Below, in pieces: positions 45,884-53,894 of a stretch of 64,000 nt of DNA. Location of the stretch: assembly GCA_051655155.1 (NCBI GenBank), contig JBOFZL010000026.1, positions 62,001 to 126,000 on the forward strand, in the 5' to 3' direction. The translations under genes and the position numbers were made by a program. The stretch comes from JBOFZL01 sp051655155. GTDB taxonomy: Bacteria; Bacillota; Clostridia; Peptostreptococcales; Filifactoraceae. Position 1 is the first letter of the stretch; each line of letters opens with the position of its first letter. Under the pieces are notes generated by a model. It saw only the letters and a program-made list of their open reading frames with translations, was not told where the DNA came from and made no database searches.

Positions 45884-46666
45884 ATGAAGAAAATAATATG
45901 TCTTTTCCTAACAACCTTTATTCTTTGCATATCATTATCTACAACAATTTTTGGAAACCAGAAAAATTTAATAATAGATGAGGCAGGTCTTTTAACTCAA
46001 GAAGATTATTCAGAGCTTAATCAACTGGCAAAAGAGGTATCAGAGCGTTATCAGTGCAATGTAAATATTGTAACGGTTAACGATATGGGAGACGGTGATG
46101 CCTATGAGTTTGCGAAAGAGGTATATAATAAGCGAGGACTTGGTTATGGAGAAGAAAAAAGTGGAATTCTACTGCTCTTAAGCATGAGTTATAGAGATTA
46201 TGCGATGATATCACATGGCTATGGCAATACGGCTTTCACAGACTATGGAAGAGAAAAAATGTTGGATGAGTATATACTGCCACCTTTGAGTAATGATATG
46301 TACTATGAAGCTTTTAAGGCTTATATCGAAAAGGCAGGTGAATATTTAGAACTATCCAAATCTGGAAAGCCGTTGGGACGTAGTACAGATCCGGAATTTA
46401 TTCTAAATGTAGTATGGGTTAGATGGTTGATAACTATATTAGTGCCATTGGCCATTGCTGGAATTATATGCACAATATTTAGAAGAAAGATGAAAACGGC
46501 TATAATGGCTACAAATGCTGATGATTATATACTATCAGACGGATTTAATTTAACTGGCAAAGAAGATAGATTTCTTTATATAACAGAAACTCGGAGAAAA
46601 ATAGAGAAATCATCAAGCAGTAGCGTAGGTAGTGATGGATTTTCAGGATCAAGTGGAAAGTTTTAA
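45884..46666 (+). CDS. YdjH-like secreted/membrane TPM-domain protein
   Basis: 260 residues: a signal peptide (KKIICLFLTTFILCISLSTT), a TPM domain (about residues 28-160: IDEAGLLTQEDYSELNQLAK, RGLGYGEEKSGILLLLS), then a membrane helix (about 183-205) and a cytoplasmic tail ending in the Ser/Gly-rich SDGFSGSSGKF. TPM domains are extracytoplasmic and occur in photosystem-repair and stress proteins; in the YdjGH pair this protein is thought to act with YdjG at the membrane. Terminator downstream. Confidence 0.85.
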   Translation: MKKIICLFLTTFILCISLSTTIFGNQKNLIIDEAGLLTQEDYSELNQLAKEVSERYQCNVNIVTVNDMGDGDAYEFAKEVYNKRGLGYGEEKSGILLLLSMSYRDYAMISHGYGNTAFTDYGREKMLDEYILPPLSNDMYYEAFKAYIEKAGEYLELSKSGKPLGRSTDPEFILNVVWVRWLITILVPLAIAGIICTIFRRKMKTAIMATNADDYILSDGFNLTGKEDRFLYITETRRKIEKSSSSSVGSDGFSGSSGKF

Positions 46667-46690
46667 AATATTATATCTTAATTATTAAGG

Positions 46691-46740
46691 AAACTGATTG
46701 TATGGATTAGAAAAACTAATTCATGTAATCAGTTTTTTTC
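46691..46740 (+). terminator. Terminator after the YdjIGH-like operon
   Basis: 20-bp stem (46691-46710 with 46716-46735, two G-U pairs, AAAAA loop) followed by T. Confidence 0.9.
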
Positions 46741-46855
46741 ATAAACAAGTCAATATAACCTGTAGTTTACAATTTATTAGTATGGATTAGTTTAATTGTT
46801 ATAGAAGCGAAAATATTAAAATTAAATAAATATGATAAAAAAAATCAAGTTTATA

Positions 46856-46884
46856 TTGACAAAATTAGTTTGAAGATTTATTAT
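46856..46884 (+). promoter_or_regulatory. Promoter of the NADH oxidase gene
   Basis: Perfect TTGACA (46856-46861), 17 bp, TATTAT (46879-46884). Confidence 0.8.
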
Positions 46885-46929
46885 CAAGATAGATATTAAA
46901 CATAAAATTGAAATTATTAGGAGGGAAAT

Positions 46930-48261
46930 ATGGGGAAAATAGTAGTGGTAGGAGCGAATCATGCAGGGACAGCGGCGATTAATACAATTTTAGATAATTA
47001 TAAAGGTAATGAAGTTATAGTTTTTGATAAAAATTCCAATATAAGTTTTCTTGGATGTGGAATGGCTCTATGGATAGGAAAGCAAATTGACGGGGCAGAA
47101 GGTCTTTTCTACTCTAACAAAGAAACCTTAGAGAAAAAAGGTGCAAAAGTATATATGGAAACCTCTGTAGATAAGATTGATTATGACAAAAAAATTATAT
47201 ATGCTACTGGAAAAAATGGGGAAATGTATGAAGAGTCTTACGACAAAGTAATCTTAGCAACAGGCTCACTTCCTATTGTACCAAATATAGAAGGTAAGGA
47301 TTTAGAAAACGTTCAATTAGTTAAGCTTTACCAAAATGCAGCTGAGGTTATAGAAAAATTAAAAGATGAAAATATTAAAGATGTAACAGTTGTAGGAGCA
47401 GGATATATAGGGGTAGAACTTGCAGAAGCTTTTGCAAGGCTGAATAAAAACGTAACTATGATTGACTGTGCTCATACAGCTTTAGGAAACTACTATGATG
47501 ATGATTTTACATCCATGATGAATGAAAACCTTGCTAATCATGGAGTTAAGCTGGCATTTAATGAGACGGTTCAAAAGATAGTAGGAGATAAGAAGGTAGA
47601 GAAAATTGTAACTGATAAAAATGAATACAAGTCAGACATGGTAATTTTAGCTATCGGATTTAGGCCAAATAATGCCTTAGGAAATGGGGAGTTAGAATTA
47701 TTTAGAAATGGTGCATATATAGTAAATAAAAATCAGGAAACAAGTGTTAAAGATGTATATGCTATCGGAGATTGTGCAACAGTTTATGACAATGCAATAA
47801 ATGATATTAGCTATATAGCTTTGGCAACTAATGCAGTACGTTCTGGGGTTGTTGCAGGACATAACGTATGTGGAACTCCATTGGAATCCATAGGTGTTCA
47901 AGGTTCTAATGGTATCTGTATTTGGGATTTAAAAATGGTTTCTACAGGACTAACAGCATCAAAGGCTAAAGCTTTTGGATATGAGCCACTTACAGCTAAT
48001 TTTGAAGACTTACAAAAGCCTGCTTTTATTGGAGATGATAGAAAGGTAAAAATAAGAATAGTATATGACAAAAATTCAAGAGTTATATTAGGGGCACAAA
48101 TGGCATCTGAATATGATATGTCTATGGGTATTCATATGTTCTCATTAGCAATTCAAGAAAAAGTTACTATAGATAAGTTAAAACTGCTGGATATTTTCTT
48201 CCTGCCACATTTTAATCAGCCATATAACTATATAACAATGGCAGCACTTACAGCAGAATAA
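46930..48261 (+). CDS. nox: FAD-dependent NADH oxidase (Nox type)
   Basis: A 443-residue flavoenzyme of the peroxide/CoA-disulphide reductase family. FAD-binding [12 protein letters not shown] holds the active-site His11. The redox cysteine C43 is in [10 protein letters not shown], the NADH-binding [15 protein letters not shown] lies in the middle, and DVYAIGDCA binds FAD. The single cysteine with His11 favours a water-forming oxidase that would help an anaerobe remove oxygen. CoA-disulphide reductase is the alternative. It has its own promoter and terminator and is the last intact core gene before the decayed region. Confidence 0.92.
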   Translation: MGKIVVVGANHAGTAAINTILDNYKGNEVIVFDKNSNISFLGCGMALWIGKQIDGAEGLFYSNKETLEKKGAKVYMETSVDKIDYDKKIIYATGKNGEMYEESYDKVILATGSLPIVPNIEGKDLENVQLVKLYQNAAEVIEKLKDENIKDVTVVGAGYIGVELAEAFARLNKNVTMIDCAHTALGNYYDDDFTSMMNENLANHGVKLAFNETVQKIVGDKKVEKIVTDKNEYKSDMVILAIGFRPNNALGNGELELFRNGAYIVNKNQETSVKDVYAIGDCATVYDNAINDISYIALATNAVRSGVVAGHNVCGTPLESIGVQGSNGICIWDLKMVSTGLTASKAKAFGYEPLTANFEDLQKPAFIGDDRKVKIRIVYDKNSRVILGAQMASEYDMSMGIHMFSLAIQEKVTIDKLKLLDIFFLPHFNQPYNYITMAALTAE

Positions 48262-48294
48262 AAATATATAAAATATATCTAATAAGAGTTTTAG

Positions 48295-48323
48295 AAATGG
48301 AGGGCAAAGGCTCTCCATTTTTT
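48295..48323 (+). terminator. Terminator after nox
   Basis: AAATGGAG (48295-48302) / CTCCATTT (48313-48320) followed by T. Confidence 0.82.
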
Positions 48324-48330
48324 ATAAATT

Positions 48331-49112
48331 AACGCCCTTCTTATATATATCTGGAGTGAAACTCCAAGAGAAGAAAAGAGCTTTGCAACTCTCCTTGATA
48401 GGATAGACGCATAAGAAGTTAGAGAAGAAGATGAAACCTACATGAATCCGATAGACATACTCTTTGAAACACTCGAGAAAAAAGAGACTACACACTTTGC
48501 CGTAAAGCAATATAAAAAATACAAACTGGCAGCTGGAAAAACGGCTAAGTATATTCTTATTTCCTGTGGTGCAAGACTTGCTCCATTTGATATTCAGGAG
48601 CTTAGGAACTTGATGAAAGAAGATGAACTTGAACTTGATACACTTGGAGATAGAAAAACGGCACTCTTTGTCATTATCTCGGATGCAGATGATACATTTA
48701 ACTTTGTGGTGTCTATTATGTATTCACGACTATTTAATCTACTTTGTGATAAGGCAGATGATGAGTATGGAGGGAGATTGCCTATTATGTAAGATGTCTA
48801 TTTGATGAGTTTGCAAATATTGGCTTAATTCCAAAGTTTAAAAAGTTGATAGCAACTATTCGTTCCAGAGAAATTTCAGCAAGCATAATACTTCAAGCAC
48901 AATCTCAGCTAAAGGCGATATATAAGGATAATGCCGATACCATAATCGGAAACTGTGACAGTACCTTATTTCTTGGAGGCAAGGAGAAAACCACATTAAA
49001 TGAACTTTCTGAAACCTTGGGCAAAGAAACAATAGACCTATATAACACATCAGAAACAATAAGCAATTAAAAAGGCTTTGGGCTAAATTATCAAAAGACA
49101 GGTAAGGAACTG
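48331..49112 (+). pseudogene. Relic of a VirD4/TraG-type coupling protein of an integrative conjugative element
   Basis: A decayed internal portion of a conjugative coupling ATPase, as in Tn1549/Tn916-like elements, assembled across frames. The first part reads LLIYIWSETPREEKSFATLL and is stopped by TAA at 48412-48414, where the family has a serine. It resumes with EVREEDETYMNPIDILFETL and AAGKTAKYILISCGARLAPF. One base is missing near 48787-48789. VRCLFDEFANIG and IRSREISASIILQAQSQLK follow in a new frame, then a second stop (TAA 49068-49070), then FGLNYQKTGKEL. The Walker A N-terminus and the C-terminus are gone. Three lesions make it non-functional. Confidence 0.88.
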
Positions 49113-49236
49113 CTACACTTGATGGTGAAGAGTTCAGTTGCCCAAAATAAAACGAACAGGGACACGATACAACTGGACATTCTGCAAAGGGCTTGCAAAG
49201 TAGCCTAAAATCAGAAAACAAAGGAGTTGTAGCGTA

Positions 49237-49558
49237 TTGAAATTAGAATATTTATAAAATGGCGATTACCTTATTCCCAATTTGACATTGAGTGAGCAGC
49301 CATCGACACCGCTTGGCAAGTATGGGCGTATGCGGAACATCTATTTACAAGAACACCGTCCTGTCCTATATAGCCACTTATTTTTATCCGAAAAGCTCTA
49401 TCCTCATTTGCTTGAAATCGACCAAGCCGCCAATGGCGAGAGCTGCAAGGATAACGGAACATCTCAAAGCCACCGAACAAATGCGATGGATAGGCTTGAT
49501 GAATACGGTTAAGGCGCAGGTGAAGGAAATTATTTTTGTGGAGTTGGTTTATCACTGA
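49237..49558 (+). pseudogene. Broken tnpV (transposon-encoded TnpV protein)
   Basis: Matches the TnpV family of Clostridia conjugative elements. From TTG 49237 (AAGGAG at 49221) the frame is stopped by TAA at 49255-49257. The same frame goes on as NGDYLIPNLTLSEQPSTPLG, GKYGRMRNIYLQEHRPVLYS and LYPHLLEIDQAANG. Near 49437-49455 the reading shifts by one base to ITEHLKATEQMRWIGLMN and ends VELVYH. TnpV is a small protein of unknown function; this copy is dead. Confidence 0.85.
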
Positions 49559-49600
49559 AAATGTTGCGTTGCCTAAACGGATATAAAAATATAAGATATC

Positions 49601-49639
49601 ATAAAATCGGAGGGCTAACTAATAGCCCTCCGATTTTAT
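49601..49639. terminator. Bidirectional terminator between tnpV relic and WYL regulator
   Basis: A perfect 17-bp stem ATAAAATCGGAGGGCTA (49601-49617) / TAGCCCTCCGATTTTAT (49623-49639), 5-nt loop. Confidence 0.92.
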
Positions 49640-49659
49640 AAAACATATGTTAGTCAATT

Positions 49660-50601
49660 TTATATATCGTCAATACATTTTGTGAGAAATTGCAATTGCT
49701 CTAAAATAAGATTTTTCAAACACGCAGGTTTTATAGATAAAATGTGTTTTCCATAGGCAATGAAGTAATTTGCAATAAATTCTTCCTCCCCCTTATTGTA
49801 AAAACCTCTCACAAAATAACGACAGTTCTTCACATGAAACTTCATTGATGTGTAGTGTTCCTTATAAAATAAATCAGCTCCTTTTTCAGATACCTCCACT
49901 TCAAAGTGGGTAGCACCGTTTAATTTGTAGATTGTTTGCTCTGCCTGTATAAATTCATCAAGTGGCTTTGCTTGATATTGATTATTTTCCGTGAGCACAG
50001 TAATTTTATCACATCGAAACACTTTGGGGCTATTTGTTTCAAAGTTGTAGCCAGTTGCATACCATTGTCCATATGATGATGAGATATTGAAAAACTGAAT
50101 GGGATAATCTGTACTACAATCATTCTTTGTGTAGGTTACAATGCAGACTTTTTCTTCAAGGGCATATTCTAAAATCACATTTAAGAATTGGCAGTGATTA
50201 TTATGCTGTATAGTAGCCAAGCTGAATACTCGTTCAACTCTGCGGAGCATATTGATTTTTTCCGAAGCTAAACAATTTTCAAATTTTTTCTTCAACTGTT
50301 CTATGCTTAAGTGACATGGTGTGCTTTCATAAGCTTGTAATGTGAGCATCGAAAAATACAGTGCAAACACTTCATCAATATTAAAGATAATAGGTGATAA
50401 TAGTCTGTTCCGTAGTACACCATAATAACCATTTCTGCCGTTTTGAGAATATATTGGCATTCCAATACGCTCTAAGGCTTCAACATCTCTTAAAGCCGTA
50501 CTCTTGGATATAGAATAGCGCTCCATTAATTCCTTTAGATTAAAAAAGTTTTTGCCATTCAGGAATAGCAACATATCATTAATTCGTTCGGATTTATTCA
50601 T
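49660..50601 (-). CDS. YafY-type HTH/WYL transcriptional regulator
   Basis: 313 residues. An N-terminal winged helix (NLKELMERYSISKSTALRDV) of the DeoR/HTH_11 type is followed by a WYL domain (about residues 140-215: QWYATGYNFETNSPKVFRCD) that usually senses a ligand or nucleic acid, and a C-terminal extension. It diverges from a peptidase E-like gene with an inverted repeat between them, so it probably controls that gene and itself. AGGTGG lies before the ATG on the minus strand. Confidence 0.88.
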   Translation of the reverse strand: MNKSERINDMLLFLNGKNFFNLKELMERYSISKSTALRDVEALERIGMPIYSQNGRNGYYGVLRNRLLSPIIFNIDEVFALYFSMLTLQAYESTPCHLSIEQLKKKFENCLASEKINMLRRVERVFSLATIQHNNHCQFLNVILEYALEEKVCIVTYTKNDCSTDYPIQFFNISSSYGQWYATGYNFETNSPKVFRCDKITVLTENNQYQAKPLDEFIQAEQTIYKLNGATHFEVEVSEKGADLFYKEHYTSMKFHVKNCRYFVRGFYNKGEEEFIANYFIAYGKHILSIKPACLKNLILEQLQFLTKCIDDI

Positions 50602-50633
50602 ATTCCACCACCTCGTAATTTCAAATTACATCT

Positions 50634-50660
50634 AAAAGGTGTCGCAGGATGACACCTTTT
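50634..50660. promoter_or_regulatory. Inverted repeat, candidate WYL-regulator operator
   Basis: AAAAGGTGTC (50634-50643) and GACACCTTTT (50651-50660) are perfect 10-bp arms around 7 bp. It sits between the divergent regulator and peptidase genes, just upstream of TATACT (50666-50671), a possible -10 of the peptidase gene. Confidence 0.5.
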
Positions 50661-50711
50661 AATATTATACTTGAATTAATCAATAAAGAAAAGTAGAAAG
50701 GATTGAAAGAA

Positions 50712-51326
50712 ATGAAAAAAATATTTTTATCCTCATCGTTCAAAGATGTGTGTACCATATTTGCGGATTTCGAGAAAAACATCGAGGGGAAAACTGTAAC
50801 TTTTATTCCCACGGCAAGCATTGTAGAAAAGGTTGTTTTTTATGTTGAAGCAGGGAAAAAGGCTCTTGAAAAATTGGGTGCTATTGTTGATGTACTTGAA
50901 TTATCAACAGCAACTGCTGATGAGATAAGTACCAAGCTACGAAACAATGATTATATCTATGTAACAGGGGGAAATACCTTTTTCCTTTTGCAAGAACTGA
51001 AACGAACAGGTGCAGATACAATCATAACTGAAGAAGTCAATACAGGAAAATTATATATCGGAGAGTCAGCAGGAGCTATGGTTACCGCAGTAAACGTTGA
51101 ATATGCTAAAGCAATGGACAGTTGCAAAAAAGCTCCAAGTTTACTGAACTTTGATGCTTTAGGGTTAGTCGATTTTTATACAGTGCCACACTTCACAAAT
51201 TTCCCTTTCAAGAAATCTGCACAGAAAATTGCAGATAACTATTCTGCTGCATTAAATTTGTCTCCAATTAGCAATAACGAAGCAATTTTGATTGTTGATA
51301 ACGAAATCCGAATAGAAAGAAACTAA
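50712..51326 (+). CDS. Peptidase S51 (dipeptidase E)-like protein
   Basis: A 204-residue protein of the class I glutamine amidotransferase-like S51 family. The nucleophile serine lies in YIGESAGAMV, and YVTGGNTFFLLQEL is the conserved preceding strand; HFTNFPF is the later histidine motif. Family members release N-terminal aspartate from dipeptides or process cyanophycin-like substrates; the substrate here is unknown. ATG 50712 is preferred over TTG 50703, using AGAAAGGA upstream. It is divergent from the WYL regulator. Confidence 0.85.
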   Translation: MKKIFLSSSFKDVCTIFADFEKNIEGKTVTFIPTASIVEKVVFYVEAGKKALEKLGAIVDVLELSTATADEISTKLRNNDYIYVTGGNTFFLLQELKRTGADTIITEEVNTGKLYIGESAGAMVTAVNVEYAKAMDSCKKAPSLLNFDALGLVDFYTVPHFTNFPFKKSAQKIADNYSAALNLSPISNNEAILIVDNEIRIERN

Positions 51327-51400
51327 TCCACACCAAGGGGACTTTCTGCTCATACAGAAAACAGAATATTTAACTTAATACAAAATGGGAGTTGCTATGC

Positions 51401-51436
51401 CCGACTGAGATTTTACGAATTTCAGTCGGCATTTTT
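51401..51436 (+). terminator. Terminator-like hairpin upstream of the sigma-like gene
   Basis: CCGACTGAGATT (51401-51412) pairs with AATTTCAGTCGG (51418-51429) with one G-U, followed by ATTTTTG. It closes the peptidase transcript or a lost gene of the element. Confidence 0.8.
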
Positions 51437-51456
51437 GCGTTCATAGACCCTCGCTG

Positions 51457-51508
51457 CCGTTCCCCACCGCCTCCATTCAGACCCAAAAAATCTGAATGGA
51501 GGAACGGT
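51457..51508 (+). promoter_or_regulatory. Hairpins sequestering the ribosome binding site of the sigma-like gene
   Basis: CCTCCATTCAGA (51470-51481) pairs perfectly with TCTGAATGGAGG (51491-51502), which contains the GGAGG used by ATG 51510. Alternatively CCGTTCC (51457-51463) pairs with GGAACGG (51501-51507). The two are mutually exclusive, and each masks part of the ribosome binding site. Confidence 0.5.
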
Positions 51509-51509
51509 T

Positions 51510-51935
51510 ATGGAGATAACCATAAAAATAAACGGATAATCTGTGTCCGTAGATGTCAGCTATGAAGTTTACCAGTGCCTATGCAAAAGTGACCGCAAGG
51601 CAGAAAATCTATCCCACCAACAGCAGCGGCACTGGGATACAAGGGAGTTTGACGAGTACATCATTCCCACCGAATGTAGGCACATATACAGCCCTACCCC
51701 CGAAGAAATCCTATGTCACAGGGAAACCATGTGCGAGCTGATGGCGATGCTTGCTACCTGCACAGCGGTACAGCAAGAACGGTTTTTGCTCTATGCTCTT
51801 GAGGGCATGAGCTACGAGCAAATAGGGTGGCTTCATGGTTGCTCAAAAGTTGCAGTAAGTGACAGTATAAAAGCAGTTAGAAAAAAATATAAAGATTTTT
51901 TCAAAATGGTCATGCAAAAGAATTATGCACGATGA
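51510..51935 (+). pseudogene. Conjugative-element sigma-70 region 4-like gene with a nonsense codon
   Basis: The family protein starts with the ATG at 51510 (GGAGG, 7 bp before). This copy reads MEITIKING, then TAA at 51537-51539 (where homologues have a glutamine, CAA), then SVSVDVSYEVYQCL in the same frame. A restart at GTG 51543 would give 130 residues. The helix-turn-helix part is YALEGMSYEQIGWLHGCSKVAVSDSI. Base composition around 51440-51830 is richer in G+C than its neighbours, in line with transfer. Such genes belong to Tn1549/Tn916-type elements. Probably inactive or reduced. Confidence 0.75.
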
Positions 51936-52164
51936 CGAACTATTAAAATTTGTATTAATACATGAGTTAACACATATAAAAAGATTTGATATGGTATTTA
52001 CTCATATTAAGAACTTAGTTGCTTGTCTTCAATGGTATAATCTATTTATCTTAGTAGCTTTCAGGTATACGGAAGATGATATTGAAGTCCTTTGTGACAA
52101 GTTGGTAATAGAAAGAATAGGAGATTATGATGGAGAGGGAAGGTATTATCGTGTGCGTAGGTAA
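51925..52164 (+). pseudogene. Fragment of a BlaR1/MecR1-type M56 metallopeptidase
   Basis: Contains the zinc motif HELTHIKRFD and the downstream TEDDIEVLCDKLVIE typical of M56 sensor peptidases, but only 79 residues. The N-terminal membrane helices and the C-terminal sensor domain are missing. It overlaps the end of the sigma-like gene by 11 bp in another frame, so it looks like a junction made by deletion. Confidence 0.7.
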
Positions 52165-52543
52165 GTTAAACTTTATTGGAACTATTTCGATTGCGATATT
52201 ATGTTTAGGACTTGCTTTTCTATTTGATTTGTATTTTATTCATACATCTTCATACGTTAATCATGCAGTTGCATTAATCTTATGTGGTGTGATATCACCG
52301 AGCATTCAAGGAATATATTTTTTTAAAAAAAGAAAAATAAAATTAATCTTTATAAATGTATTGTTTATTGTTGTAGCATTGCTTGTTTTATGTTTAGGTG
52401 AATATTTAGCCATAAATTTTTTTCAGTTAGAGTTTATCAGTTATCTATATTATCCGGGTATGATGCTTAATACTATATTGGTAATAGTTGAGTCAATGTA
52501 TGTAATAGTCGTATTCGTGTTACAAAGAAAAAATATAGTATAA
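52127..52543 (+). CDS. Small polytopic membrane protein, unknown
   Basis: 138 residues with about four hydrophobic segments and no family I recognise. AGGAG at 52119-52123 suits ATG 52130 (6 bp) slightly better than 52127. It overlaps the M56 fragment. It may be an independent gene or part of a decayed regulatory cluster. Confidence 0.5.
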   Translation: MMEREGIIVCVGKLNFIGTISIAILCLGLAFLFDLYFIHTSSYVNHAVALILCGVISPSIQGIYFFKKRKIKLIFINVLFIVVALLVLCLGEYLAINFFQLEFISYLYYPGMMLNTILVIVESMYVIVVFVLQRKNIV

Positions 52544-52617
52544 TTTTTATAAGACAATCAGTTTCATATAAGTGTTTTTACAAAAAATGTTCAATTATAT
52601 ATTCAGTAAAATATTTA

Positions 52618-52827
52618 ATGAAAAACAGATATATTATTTGGATATATTTATTAATTTGGTTTTATTGCTTAGATACTATGAAAATTATTAATTCAAATAT
52701 TACTGAAATATCAGCTAATGATATTTTTGATAAACAAAACATAAATGTTGTAGATGGGAAAATTCGAAATAAATTTGGAATACCATTGCTCAGTAGTAAA
52801 TTGGCTAGCGAATCCATATATAATTGA
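52618..52827 (+). CDS. Doubtful short ORF
   Basis: 69 residues with one hydrophobic N-terminal segment (YIIWIYLLIWFYCLD). There is no ribosome binding site before ATG 52618 and no recognised relative. It may be the remains of a secreted protein gene. Confidence 0.2.
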   Translation: MKNRYIIWIYLLIWFYCLDTMKIINSNITEISANDIFDKQNINVVDGKIRNKFGIPLLSSKLASESIYN

Positions 52828-53007
52828 AAAAGTAAATATAAATAACACAGATTATGCTATTCTTACTTTATAATTACTATTTAATTATAGCTACTTCATT
52901 TAATATATAATATGATATAATAAATAAATTACATAAATAGTTGCAAACAGAATAAATAAAGTGAACTCTATGAAATAATATTGTGTGTGCTATGTAAGGA
53001 GAATAAT

Positions 53008-53373
53008 ATGGATTCAAAGAAAAAACAACTATCTAGAAAGTATTTCTTGGTCTTAAGTACTTTGATAGTCATACTAAGCATTATAACAATCGGGTTAGAC
53101 CTAAAAGGTATGTTAAATTCAGCGATGCTTACTCAGATAATGTTGTTACTACTGGTGACATTTGCATTTAGCTATTTCCTTTATATTTTTATAAAAGAGG
53201 ATATAAAGCTGGAATTTATGTTTATACTATTAATTATTTATGTTTTATGTTTTTTTGCTGTGGAAATCTTAATGATTATAGTTAAAGATAATAGTGAATC
53301 TAATTTGAAAATAGCGGCTCTTATGATAACCTCTATTTGTTTTCATACAATTAGACTCAGAGCAAAAAAGTAG
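53008..53373 (+). CDS. Small membrane protein, unknown
   Basis: 121 residues from ATG 53008, set by AAGGAG at 52996-53001. Basic N-terminus (KKKQLSRK) and four hydrophobic segments. The layout is like DUF-type clostridial membrane proteins next to HTH regulators, but I cannot assign a family. Confidence 0.6.
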   Translation: MDSKKKQLSRKYFLVLSTLIVILSIITIGLDLKGMLNSAMLTQIMLLLLVTFAFSYFLYIFIKEDIKLEFMFILLIIYVLCFFAVEILMIIVKDNSESNLKIAALMITSICFHTIRLRAKK

Positions 53374-53554
53374 ATTTATTACAGAGTGAATAAGTATTAT
53401 TCTGAGAAATAGAAAATATACGAACTGTGTATTTACAATAGGCTAATGCTCTTTTTATATAAACCTGAATAAAGAATGAAAGTAGAATGAGTATCCTAAG
53501 CCAGATTGTTAAGTTAAGCGCAGAAGCAGTGTAAAATAGAATAAAGAATTAACA

Positions 53555-53586
53555 GGGCGATTGAGAAAAATTCTTAGTCGCCCTTT
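53555..53586 (+). terminator. Rho-independent terminator in intergenic DNA
   Basis: GGGCGATTGAGAA (53555-53567) pairs with TTCTTAGTCGCCC (53571-53583), two G-U pairs, then TTT. No intact gene lies just upstream, so its gene may have been lost. Confidence 0.72.
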
Positions 53587-53800
53587 CTTCGTGGTAAATT
53601 TAATAGGAGGAATGGAAAATATAGTAATTTTTTATAAGCTCCCTTTATGCATCAGGGGGGATATAGGAAAGCATAAAACTGGCATAATATGGATAAAATT
53701 AAAAGATAAAGATATGCATAAGGGGACTGTTTGCAAAAGAGCACCTAAGATTAGCTTGCTCAGATAATATTAGGTGAAATTTTATTACATATGAATCATA

Positions 53801-53822
53801 AAAACGAATACTATGTCGTTTT
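53801..53822. promoter_or_regulatory. TetR operator 1
   Basis: Inverted repeat AAAACGA-N8-TCGTTTT just upstream of the -35 box. Nearly identical, in reverse, to operator 2. Confidence 0.65.
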
Positions 53823-53825
53823 TTC

Positions 53826-53854
53826 TTGACCTAATTCAATTATTATGTTATAGT
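53826..53854 (+). promoter_or_regulatory. Promoter of the TetR-family gene
   Basis: TTGACC (53826-53831), 17 bp, TATAGT (53849-53854). Confidence 0.75.
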
Positions 53855-53857
53855 AAT

Positions 53858-53877
53858 AAACGACAATATATTCGTTT
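53858..53877. promoter_or_regulatory. TetR operator 2
   Basis: AAACGA-N8-TCGTTT just downstream of the -10 box, over the likely transcription start. Centre-to-centre distance to operator 1 is 56 bp. Confidence 0.65.
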
Positions 53878-53894
53878 TTATAGGAGGGGTGAAT

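Larger units (their letters stand above)
53374..53894. other. Intergenic region before the TetR gene
   Basis: About 520 bp without a credible gene. It holds a terminator (53555-53586) and the TetR operators and promoter (53801-53877). A 68-codon frame in it lacks a usable ribosome binding site. Confidence 0.6.

Noticed and set aside
48442..49070. Two or three separate small genes after nox
   Set aside because: Their translations join into one VirD4-type protein interrupted by stops and a frameshift.
49282..49558. Two overlapping plus-strand genes and one antisense gene
   Set aside because: They are the two frames of one broken tnpV; the antisense frame is a shadow.
52618..52827. Short ORF as a real exported peptide
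   Set aside because: Kept only as a doubtful feature: no ribosome binding site and no relatives recognised.
53561..53767. 68-codon frame
   Set aside because: It begins inside a terminator stem, lacks a usable ribosome binding site and resembles no protein I know.
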